A program made the translations under genes and the position numbers. The notes below the pieces were generated by a model. The model was not told the DNA's origin. It searched no databases and saw nothing but the letters and a program-made list of their open reading frames with translations. Shown in pieces: positions 37,246-48,400 of a stretch of 64,000 nucleotides of DNA. The stretch comes from Prochilodus magdalenae (lineage: Eukaryota > Chordata > Actinopteri > Characiformes > Prochilodontidae): NCBI GenBank assembly GCA_024036415.1, contig JAMWET010002892.1, forward strand, positions 124,501-188,500, read 5' to 3'. Numbering within the stretch: the stretch's first letter is position 1; every line of letters starts with the position of its first letter.

Positions 37246-37865
37246 ATGGGTAAAAACAAATGGATGAGTATCTAAGTATATAGATAGGTGGTTCTAGATT
37301 GTAGTGTTCAACATTATAGATTTTTGATGGTACTATGTATTTGTGAGTCATGTGAGTTCGGTGCACATGTTATCCGTGGCTGTATCTGTTCTTATGGGCC
37401 TCCATTGAGATGCTAATGTAGAAGTGAGATGGGGCTCGACTGCAGCCTCCTCCATCTATAATCAGCATGTTCCCCTCCGCTGCTGTGTTTTCTGTCGAGG
37501 TGGAGGCCTCTCGAGAGGGTTTATTCAGGAAACCGATGAAAGCGAGCGACACTCATTGACATTTCACGCGGGCAGCGTTAGAGCGCAGAGCCTGCACAGC
37601 TGTGCGGAGGCTTTAAGGTCGTCCGGGAAGTTATGGAGCTTAAAATAGCAGCATGATGTCATGTGTTGGGTGTAGGCTTTGAGGAACCTCCGCATACCAA
37701 TTTCAGGATGTTGGGCACGGCAGGGCGCGCTACGGTTCAGCCCGTGCGTCTGTTTGTTGTCCAGTTCGTATCTTCCTGTACTCTGTAAGTCCCACATTGA
37801 AGACCACCAGATGGTTCTGTTGCAGGCCAGGTCTGGTTTGTGGCGTGGTTGGTCAGGGCCAAGCA
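37246..37865. other. Unassigned sequence
   Basis: Single-copy, nothing recognised. 37430-37640 is GC-rich. Confidence 0.35.
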
Positions 37866-37869
37866 TCTG

Positions 37870-38640
37870 ATCTCCAGTGTACATAAGCAGCAGCCTCACT
37901 GGCATCTGTAGCGCAGTGGGTGGGTGAGAAAGGGTGGCGGCGGTAGCATGAGGAGCGCTCCACGCGCTGCCCGTTGTAGTGGGCTGTAAGATGTTTATAT
38001 ATGCTGCTGTGCAAGAACAAGAACTTTGCAGGAGCAAGAACTTTGTCTCCCACATCTCTTTACCATACGCCAATACCACACTGGTGTCAGAAGTGGGAGC
38101 ACCAAACTAGAGGGAAGTGGTACCGCCGCAGCTTTACCTGGCGGTGGGGACACAAGCAGCAGTCTCGCTGGCGTCTGTAGCACAGTGGGCGGGTGAGAAA
38201 GGGTGGCGGCGGTACACGCTGCTCATTGTAGTCGGCTCTAAGATGTGTATATATGCTGCTGTGCCATTCTGCGCTGGACTATGGCACTGGACAGTGGGGC
38301 TTTGTGTCTATTCCATGGACATGGAATGTCTGCGCCACACTGGCATCAGAAGTAGTATCACCCATTAGCAGACTAGAGGGAAATGGTGCTACCACGGACC
38401 CAACAGTGACCCGGCAGAGGGGCGCAAGAACTTTGTCTCGCACATCTCTTTACTGTGCACCAATACCACACTGGTGTCAGAAGTGGGAGCACCGAACTGG
38501 AGGGAAGTGGTACCTCCCACAGCTTTACCTTGCGGTGGGGACACAAGCAGCAGTCTCGCTGGCGTCTTAGCCACAGCAGGTGGGGAAGAAAGCAGAGAGT
38601 GGCCAGGTGGGTGCGCCAGGGGCCGCTGGCACCCCCAGTT
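37870..38640 (+). mobile_element. LTR retrotransposon remnant with repeated primer-binding sites
   Basis: TGGTGTCAGAAGTGGGA at 38082-38098 and again at 38472-38488 matches the complement of the 3' end of vertebrate tRNA-Leu(CAG), a standard LTR-element primer-binding site. Each directly follows an LTR-like end (CAATACCACA) with one base between. A third, diverged site is TGGCATCAGAAGTAGTA at 38341-38357. LTR-type body sequence (GCAGTGGG, GGGTGGCGGCGGT, TATATATGCTGCTGTG) is duplicated at 37915-38010 and 38185-38265. No gag or pol remains. It ends about 150 bp before the fbxl16 start exon. Confidence 0.6.
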
Positions 38641-38791
38641 GGTTGCACTGGTTTTGATAAACCATCACAGGATATGGGAAACAGTCTTTTGTGGTGGCTA
38701 GCATAAATGCTAATAGCATAAGAAGATGCTTTTGAATCGTCTCCTGGAGAACTGTGTCCTAATGTGTTGTTTCGGTGTTTCCTTCTTTCAG

Positions 38792-38807
38792 GGTCTGAAT
38801 GCTGAAC
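38792..38807 (+). promoter_or_regulatory. fbxl16: fbxl16 5' UTR segment in the start-codon exon
   Basis: Sixteen bases between the splice acceptor (AG at 38790-38791, preceded by a T/C-rich tract) and ATG 38808. It includes an in-frame ATG at 38799 with T at -3, a weak context. The acceptor shows that transcription starts in at least one upstream non-coding exon. Confidence 0.75.
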
Positions 38808-39455
38808 ATGTCCACTCCCAGTGACCTCAAGTCTCCCTGTGTAACACGGAACGGCATGGTCAAGCTGCCCCCCCAGCCCAACGGCCTCGGTTCGGCCAGC
38901 ATTACAAAAGGCACTCCAGCCGCTAAGAACCGCCTGTGTCAGTCATCCTCGGTGCCCACCATCCTGCCCCCGCCCAGCCTACCCTACCACCTCGATCCCC
39001 TGCCCACGGCAGCCTCCCTGCTGGGCCCGGACCTGGACACTAGCCCCCTAATGGCTATCAAACCTCCACTCAGGCAGTATCCCAAACCTCTGCTGGAGCG
39101 GCAGCTGGTGCTGGACGAGAAGGTGCTCAACCGGCTGCTGTGGTACTTCACCACGGCCGAAAAGTGCATCCTGGCGCAGGTGTGCAAGACGTGGCGCAAG
39201 GTGCTATACCAGCCCAAATTTTGGGAAGGGGTGACGCCCATCCTGCACGCCAAGGAGCTCTACAATGTCCTGCCCAACGGGGAGAAAGAGTTCATCAGCC
39301 TGCAGGCCTTCGCCCTCAGGGGCTTCCAGGCCTTCTGCCTGGTGGGCGTCTCCGACTTGGACATTTGTGAGTTCATTGACAACTACCCGCTTTCAAAGAA
39401 GGGTGTGAAGTCTGTCAGCCTGAAACGGTCCACCATCACAGACGCGGGGCTCGAG
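38808..39455 (+). CDS. fbxl16: fbxl16 coding exon 1 (residues 1-216: Pro-rich N-terminus and F-box)
   Basis: The exon opens at 38792, after a pyrimidine-rich acceptor ending in AG at 38790-38791, so 38792-38807 is 5' UTR. It ends after a GAG codon at 39455 with donor GTAACT, phase 0, inside the first LRR (TITDAGLE). The frame stays open beyond the donor for about 80 codons, but that is intron: exon 2 restores the expected continuation VMLEQMQG. The exon is GC-rich and contrasts with the AT-richer intron that follows. Confidence 0.96.
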
Positions 39456-42400
39456 GTAACTCTGTCAGCTGCTTACATTTCCGATTGTGATGGACCTGCA
39501 GAGCTCCACTCTGAATGTGTTTGTCTGGTTCAGGGGTGTCCAGGCTTGTCCACAAAGGGGGTGTGGCATTACTGGCATTACACACTCCACCCACATGTGG
39601 ATAGAACGTCTGATCTCCTTAGCGTGGTAACCCGGACACACTGTGAGGTTCTGCCAGGTGCCTTCATATTATATTATCCACCCTTCCATGTATGACTTTC
39701 TGCTGGTCCAACGCGAATAGATGTTTTTCTGACTAGTTAGCATCACTGCCACTGGGTTCTGACTGTTTAGCATTACTGCTACTGAGTTCTGACCGGTTAG
39801 CATCACTGCCACTGAGTTCTGACCGGATAGCATCACTGCCACTGAGTTCTGACTGGTTAGCATTACTGCTACTGAGTTCTGACTGGTTAGCATTTCTGCC
39901 ACTGGGCTCTGACTGGTTAGCATTACTGCTACTGAGTGATGGTTGGTTAGCATAACTGCTACTGAGTTCTGACCGGTTAACATTGTTGCTACTAAGTGCT
40001 TATTGATTGGCATCACTGCCACTGAGTTCTGACTGGTTAGCATGACTGCTACTGAGTGCTGGCTGGTTAGCATTACTGCTACTAATTTTTTGGTTGGTTA
40101 GCATCGCTGCTACTGAGTTCTGATTGGTTAGCATTGCTGCCACTGGGTTCTGACTGGTTAGCATCACTGCTACTGAGTTCTGATTGGTTAGTATTACTGT
40201 TACTGAGTTCTGACTGGTAAGCATCACTACCACTGAGTTCTGACTGGTTAGCATTACTGCCACTGAGTTCTGACTGGTTAGCATTACTGCCACTGGGTTC
40301 TGACTGGTTAGCATCACTGCCACTGAGTTCTGACTGGTTAGCATTACTGCTACTGAGTTCTGACTGGTTAGCATGACTGCTACTGAGTGCTGGCTGGTTA
40401 GCATTACTGCTACTGAGTTCTGGTTGGTTAGCATCGCTGCTACTGAGTTCTGACTGGTTAGTATTACTGCTACTGAGTTCTGACTGGTTAGCATTACTGC
40501 TACTGAGTTCTGACTGGTTAGTATTACTGCTACTGAGTTCTGACTGGTTAGTATTACTGCTACTGTGCCAAAATGCTGTTTTATCCTCGTGGTCGCTCCA
40601 TATAACATTTAGGAGACGTGTGTTGGGTCTCTGGTGGATTTGATGAAAAGTTAAAGTGGCTATAGTGCTGTAGATGTGGAGACCCCTGGTTCCACCACCA
40701 CGGTAAAGAACATCTGAAGCATCTCCCACCAGACCCACTCTGAACGACTCATCCTACAGTGCGATAGCTTATCTACTCTAATCTCCTCGTTCGGATAAAG
40801 CAGCCTGAGCTGTTATGCACTGCCGTTATTCCTGTGCACTGTGGAATGTGATTCGGAATGTAACCGGGAAGTGGTGCAGATTGTGCAATAGTCATCGTCC
40901 TCTTTTAAAAGAGCTCTCAGCCACAATTCCACTCATCACACTTCCCTCTGAGCTGTTGCTATTCTAGGACTGGTCTGCCGTTGCCATGGTGAGCGTTGGC
41001 ATCGCTAGCGATACCGTCCATGCCGTTTTCCCTCGAACGCTCGGGCGGGCGTTTGCCCGGTGCTGATGCGTGCGGGGCTGTAGGCGCCTCCCGGTCATGT
41101 GCGACTTATCTAGGGCAGCCCAGATATGAGGTTGTGGGGCCTGGACCGTCCCCAGCATCTCAGCGGGAGGGCAGGACCGCGAGAGGTGCTGACAGAAGCG
41201 GTTTGTTTTAGTCAGATTCGTTCTTTTGGGCAGCGCCACATGCAGCCTGCACCCTGCCCCGCTGACGTCCCCGCTGACATCTCTTGTGCGGCCCAGCTGG
41301 TGGTCATTCCGGTCCAAACTGATCACTGAGTAGCTGCTTCTCATGATTAAGACATAAAGCCATGTGTGCACTAGAAGAACCAACATGCTGTTGCTAAGTG
41401 ACGGATCTCCAGAAAGCCTTTCTTTCTCTTTTTCGGGCTCGCTAAGTAGGTCAGCGGGGTCAGCCCGGCCGTTATTTCGCAGATTTAGCCATGACGCTAA
41501 AGCTGTAGTCAAGACGACTCGAGTCAGGTTTAATTCAGTAGGATGGTCCAACACTCACCAGGCACTTCAGTACCCCGACACTCCCTCGTGTGGTTATCTA
41601 ATCAGCCAGTCGTGTGGCAGCATTCCAGTGAGCAGAGTCACGCAGATACAGGAAGCAGCCTCAGGTAATGTCCACATCTGGATGGAGAAGCATGGCCAGT
41701 ATTCGGCTCCAGAGCTGCTGATCTACTGGGATCTGCACCCGCCACAGTCTCCAGCGTTAACCAGGATGGAGCAGTAAAGGAAAGGCATCCAGGGGCGTCA
41801 GTTCGAAGCCTTGGTGATGAGGGAGGTCAGCGGAGGATGGCTAGACTGGTTCCAGCTAACAGGAAGACCATGGTAACTCCATACCACGCTGTACCACCGT
41901 GCTGCTGCCATGAGGTGGATGGGCTACGACAGGCCTGGCCTGATGAATCTAGAATCAGCATCTCCTGAGACACACAGGTTGTAGGCTCAGACAAGCAAAA
42001 CCCACTGACGCGCCCTGCTGTGTCCAGGCAGGTGGAGGTGTAATGGGGTAGCGAAGGTTTCTTTGGGACATCGCTTGCTGACCATATGCATTCCCAGGAA
42101 GCAGCCATCTTCTAACTTCTCCTTCCAGCATGACAGTCCACCATGACAAAAAGGGAGGAGTTCCGGACAATTCAGTGTTCTTCACTTCCCGTTCCCAACC
42201 ACGGGATCCGAACCCAGTGGAAGAGCTTTTGGCGTGTGGTTGGGACACGGGATTAGTGCTCCTGGAAAGTCTGCAGGAATTGCATGATGCAGGACCAGAA
42301 TCTCAACGGAATGTCTTGTGGCATGCATGTCATGAAGAATTCCGGGTGTTCTGAAAATCCAGTGCTGTTGAAAAAGGCCCAGACTTTGTCACACCCCTGA

Positions 42401-45400
42401 TGGCCATTTTCGTGGTCGACTAGGTCTTCCAGGTGGTTGTTAGGAGTCTCAGTAGTGATTGCACGCTATTTTCATCCAATGGTATATCACCTTCTACAAA
42501 GGGCTTCGTCTTCCTGGTACACACTTGTTGGCCACTAACTCCTCCCACAGTTTTCCAGATATTGACACCATTCCAACTCCAGAATGTTCTGATTAAGAAT
42601 GGTGTGCTTGTATACGGCTTTTTGAGCCAGTGTACGATTTCAATAAAAACCTGAAATTTCCAAATTTCCTAAATGTGGTGGAAATGTGTCTACTGTGCTT
42701 CCGCTCCACTGACAGACCACTTCGCATACCCTGTCTCAGGTTAGACCCCCGAGCATGAATTCATTGATCATCCAAGCTGCACTCGTCAGTTTGTCTTTCT
42801 TTTCCGCCATTCCTTCCTCCGGTAGAGTTCCATCTGTTCTCAGCCCCGTTTCCTTTAACCTACAGCCCCCTAACTGCATGTACCCCCCCAGGGCAGACCC
42901 TCAGAATCTCATCCACAGACATCCTGTCCCGCACTTCTCATCCCTCTTTCCTTTCGTAGACTCCCATGGACCCGCTCTCCTCTATGTGTCGTTTATTCAT
43001 CCCTCATAGACTCCCATTCATTTTAGCAGCATCTTAGTGAGCACCATCAGCCTGTTCTGCTCCTCCAGTTTCATCTGTAGCCTTTAGTCGTTTTTCTGAA
43101 CTCCAGTGTTGGACACTTTCAGTTCTTGTAGAGGTGGATTATCTCCGCCTAGTCTTCTCCGGACGGCTTTCGCCTGGACAGTAAACAAACGGACTGCTGC
43201 ACGGCCCGGTATGTGCTCGTTCTGATGGGTTAACACACACGGACGACCCTCCTGCTAAGCCCAGCTATGGCACACATGTAAATTAATCCTCTTTCTGTAA
43301 TTAAAAATGCGTGTGTAATTTTCAGGGGGAGCTGCGTGTTTGGAATTTGCTCCTGGCAGCCCTTTTAATGAGGAACAAAAGAAATAAGGCTTTGCGTCGA
43401 ACATGGGAGAGGTTAATCCTGCCCTAGCTGTGGTCTGACAAGCACAACAAAACCACGCTCCCCTCACACACGCGGTGAAGAGAATGAAGAGAATGCTTTG
43501 TTGCAGATTTTGTGAGGCTGAGCTTGATTTTTCTGGAAACCAGGGGGCCCTTTATGAGAGGGCGATTGTGCTCACCCTACAGTAACAGGTGCAGTGCTGC
43601 CAGGTGATGCTTTAGGAGATATTAAATACTAATATTTAAATACTAGTACATTATAATATGTGTAATAAAGGCATTATAAGCCACATAGGAGGGTTTATTG
43701 TCTCAGTGGTTTCATGCCTGTTCGGTAATGAGACTCTGAGCACAGACGAGCCGCTTGTTGCTTTGATCATGGTAGTCGTAGTGTGTTATGTTGAATAAGC
43801 TGAATTGTTTAATTGATTGAATTATTAAGTAATTAATTGAATTATTAAGTAATTAATTGCGTTTTCTGGTCTCGTTATTGTGTTATTGTTGCAGTGGGGA
43901 TTTATTATGTGCATGTGTCTAGAACCTCTTGTCATCTAAGTGTCGTCTCCTTAGTTTTCCATGGCACTATAAACACTTACCAGTTCCACTGACTGGCCAC
44001 TTTATTAGAAACACCCACCTTGTACCGCCACTAACTGGCCACTTTATTAGAAACACCCACCTTGTACCGCCACTAACTGGCCACTTTATTAGAAACACCC
44101 ACCTTGTACCGCCACAAACTGGCCACTTTATTAGAAACACCCACCTTGTACCGCCACTAACTGGCCACTTTATTAGAAACACTTACCTTGTACCGCCACT
44201 AACTGGCCACTTTATTAGAAACACCCACCTTGTACCGCCACTAACTGGCCACTTTATTAGAAACACCTACCTTGTACTTCCACTAACTGGCCACTTTATT
44301 AGAAACACCCACCTTGTGTTTCCATTAACTGGCCACTTTATCAGAAACACCCACCTTGTGTTTCCATTAACTGGCCACTTTATCAGAAACACCTACCTTG
44401 TACTTCCGCTAACTGGCCACTTTATTTGAAACACCCACCTTGTGTTTCCATTAACTGGCCACTTTATTTGAAACACCCACCTTGTGCATTGTGCCTTAGG
44501 AAGGATGGAGCTTCCTTCGTTACCTTTAGGATGAGTTGGATTAATTCTGAATTGGTCATCTAAAATCAGTACCTGACCTCATTAAAGCTCAATCAAATCC
44601 TCACCGCAGTGTTCCAGCGCGTGGTGTAGTGTGAGTTTCCCAGTAACGTGGATAATGGCGTCCGTTTGAAGCTGTTTACTGTGATCTGCTCTTGGTCCAG
44701 ATGTGTCTTGGCGAGATTGTGTAGCTGTGGTTACGGATGTAGCATATACGGCTAACCATGCTGCTCTGTGCTGGACCCCTGCAGGTGATGCTGGAGCAGA
44801 TGCAGGGCCTGATGCACCTGGAGCTCTCCGGCTGCAACGACTTCACAGAGGCGGGCCTGTGGTCGAGCCTAAACGCACGGCTCACCTCGCTCAGCGTCAG
44901 CGACTGCATCAACGTGGCGGACGATGCCATCGCGGCTATCTCGCAGCTCCTGCCCAACCTGTCCGAGCTCAGCCTGCAGGCCTACCATGTGACGGACACG
45001 GCCATGGCCTACTTCACAGCAAAGCAGGGTTACACCACCCACACGCTGCGGCTGCACTCCTGCTGGGAAATCACCAACCACGGCGTGGTCAACATGGTGC
45101 ATAGCCTGCCCAACCTGACCGCCCTCAGCCTGTCTGGCTGTTCCAAAATCACAGACGACGGTGTAGAGCTGGTGGCCGAGAACCTGAGGAAACTGCGCAG
45201 CCTCGACCTGTCCTGGTGCCCGCGGATCACTGACATGGCCCTGGAGTACATCGCCTGCGACCTGCACAAGCTGGAGGAGTTGGTGCTGGACCGGTCAGTG
45301 TGTATTTACTGAAATATGAATATACAGTTTTGTAAATGACTTGATATCTGTCTATTAAGCTGTAATCAATTACAGGAGACAGATTCCATTTATCTGATCA

Positions 45401-48400
45401 GGATAGGTTTGTGGGTGGGCTTTTTACAGCGTCTGCCCACTGACGTGAGGAAACCTGAAGGAAAGCCAGACTGTTTAGGCCAGGCTGTGTAAGCCGGACT
45501 GTCTTAAGTCTGGTTTAAAAACACTTCCATGGTGTGCTTCATCTCAACCCTGTGAGGAGTGGTCATATGTCCAAAGAAAAAAAAGCATCTCCGTTACTCT
45601 ATTCTTCACTTGAACACAGCAGCTGCTGTTTACACCGTGTCAACATTTCATGATGTAAATACCACAGGAAGGGGCCCAACGTGGCTGGGAAAGAAAGTCT
45701 GGATATTTAAATAAAAAAAAAAAAAATTATATATATATATATATATATATTTGTTTATATATGTGTTTATATGTTTAAAGTGTTGATTTAGCAGTGTGTT
45801 TATTCTGCCCATTAGATCATAAGTCTGTTTCACGGTAATGGATTTTGTATATACATACGGATTACTGGCACAGAGTAATAGACAGTATGTGGTAGATGCA
45901 GCAGAATGTGATTAATTTATAGTAAATAAAAAATAATTCATAGTAGATACTGAATAATTCATAGTGGATACTGAATAATTCATAGTGGATACTGAATAAT
46001 TCAGAGTAGATACTGAATAATTCATAGTGGATACTGAATAATTCAGAGTAGACACTGAATAATTCATAGTGGATACTGAATAATTCAGAGTAGATACTGA
46101 ATAATTCATAGTGGATAGTGAATTATTCATAGTAGATACTGAATAATTCATAGTGGATACTGAATAATTCAGAGTAGATACTGAATAATTCATAGTGGAT
46201 ACTGAATAATTCATAGTAGATACTGAATAATTCAGAGTAGATACTGAATAATTCATAGTGGTACTAAATAATTCATAGTGGATACGGAATAATTCATAGT
46301 AGATACTGAATAATTCATAGTAGATACTGAATAATTCAGAGTATATTTGTGGTCATATTGATTACTGATTAACTGGATGCATCCCGCTCCTTCCCATTTC
46401 ACATACACTAACATAATCTGACAAAGAAAGCACAGCGAGGAGAGAGCCCTGAACGTCTTCCAGGATAGTGCGTCAGTCACCTCTGTGTACAGAAGAGCGC
46501 CCCCATGTGACCAACCCCAGCAGAAACACACAAAGCAGCAACATCAGAAAGAATATTCCACAAGGCCTCACTCAAACCTCATTTCAGTCTCGGTCATAAT
46601 TCAGTCGATTCAGTCCCTGTCATAAATCACCTCTTCCTTTATGACACGATGCCTCATTTCCCCTTCTGCTATATGTCAGAATGGTGAGATCCTGAGGACC
46701 AGAGAACCCTCTGTTAACCCAGCTCATAGTGACTTCTGTTATTTTACTCAGAAACTGCTCTGAGCTATTGTGTGACTTGATATGACTGAGATATCTGTAC
46801 TCATAAATGGTTCAGTATGTTTAGGAGTGCTCTCAGTGGAGTTCTGAAGTGACTGTGTGATGGTGTCTGTGCCGTGTTTAGGTGTGTACGGATCACAGAC
46901 ACAGGCCTCGGGTATCTCTCCACCATGTCGTCACTGCGGAGTCTCTATCTACGCTGGTGCTGTCAGGTAGACTCTATATACTAATTAATATTTAAATATA
47001 TGTGCAGTAGTAATCATAATTACAGTAATCAGTGATTTCAGTGTCTGTTCGTCCTCTGTTAGTGATTTCCATGTTTGCTGACATGTGTCTTTATTTGTAG
47101 GTGCAGGACTTTGGCTTGCAGCACCTGTTTGGCATGAGGAGCCTGCGTCTTCTCTCTCTGGCAGGTTTGTACACTGTGGACTTAGGCCAGGCCAACAGGG
47201 GTCACTAGATGAAAGGCAAAGAGAGACTGTCACACACCAGTTTCAGTTATGAATAAGCACACGCGGCCCAATCGAACTCCACTACCACGAGGAAAGTCCC
47301 GGCTCGCAGCCCAGTCAAACGCTGCTTCTGGTGCCCAATCAAACACCGTATCTCCAGCGAAGGGTGCCCCCGCTCGGTGCCCAATCAAACACCGTATCTC
47401 CAGCGAAGGGTGTCCCTGCTCGGTGCCCAATCTAACACCGTATCTCCAGCGAATAGTGTCCCCGCTTTGTGTCCAATCTAACACCGTATCTCCAGCGAAT
47501 AGTGTCCCCGCTTGGTGCCCAATCAAACACCGTATCTCCAGCGAAGGGTGTCCCCGCTTGGTGCCCAATCAAACACCGTATCTCCAGCGAATAGTGTCCC
47601 CACTTGGTGCCCAATCAAACACCGTATCTCCAGCGAAGGGTGTCCCCGCTTGGTGCCCAATCAAACACCGTATCTCCAGCGAAGGGTGTCCCCGCTTTGT
47701 GCCCAATCAAACACCGTATCTCCAGCGAATAGTGTCCCCGCTTGGTGCCCAATCAAACACCGTATCTCCAGCGAAGGGTGTCCCCGCTTGGTGCCCAATC
47801 AAACACCGTATCTCCAGCGAAGGGTGTCCCCGCTTTGTGCCCAATCAAACACCGTATCTCCAGCGAATAGTGTCCCCGCTTGGTGCCCAATCTAACACCG
47901 TATCTCCAGCGAATAGTGTCCCCGCTTGGTGCCCAATCTAACACCGTATCTCCAGCGAATAGTGTCCCCGCTTTGTGTCCAATCTAACACCGTATCTCCA
48001 GCGAATAGTGTCCCCGCTTTGGTGTCCAATCTAACACCGTATCTCCCAGCGAAATAGTGTCCCCCGCTTGGGTGCCCAATCAAACACCGTATCTCCCAGC
48101 GAATAGTGTCCCCACTTGGTGCTCAAATCAAACACCGTATCTCCCAGCGAATAGTGTGTCCCGCTTTGTGTCCATCTCTAACACCGTATCTCCCAGCGAA
48201 TAGTGTCCGCCCCGCTTTGTGTCCAATCTCACACCGTTTCTCCAGCGAATAGTGTCCCCACTTGGTGCCCAATCAAACACCGTATCTCCAGCGAATAGTG
48301 TCCCCACTTGGTGCCCAATCAAACACCGTATCTCCAGCGAATAGTGTCCCCGCTTTGTGCCCAATCAAACACCGTATCTCCAGCGAATAGTGTCCCCGCT

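Larger units (their letters stand above)
39456..44784 (+). other. fbxl16: fbxl16 intron 1 (5,329 bp)
   Basis: GT-AG intron. It holds the 30-bp minisatellite (39730-40565), CpG-rich single-copy sequence around 40.95-41.3 kb, a dead Tc1-like copy (about 41530-42350), a 40-bp fragment of dispersed repeat family B at 42421-42460, unrecognised single-copy sequence from 42470 to 43250, a possible conserved block at 43250-43600, and the 42-bp minisatellite (43990-44486). Confidence 0.9.

Noticed and set aside
39456..39695. Read-through extension of the first fbxl16 coding exon
   Set aside because: A good donor at 39456 and perfect family continuation at 44785 show this is intron.
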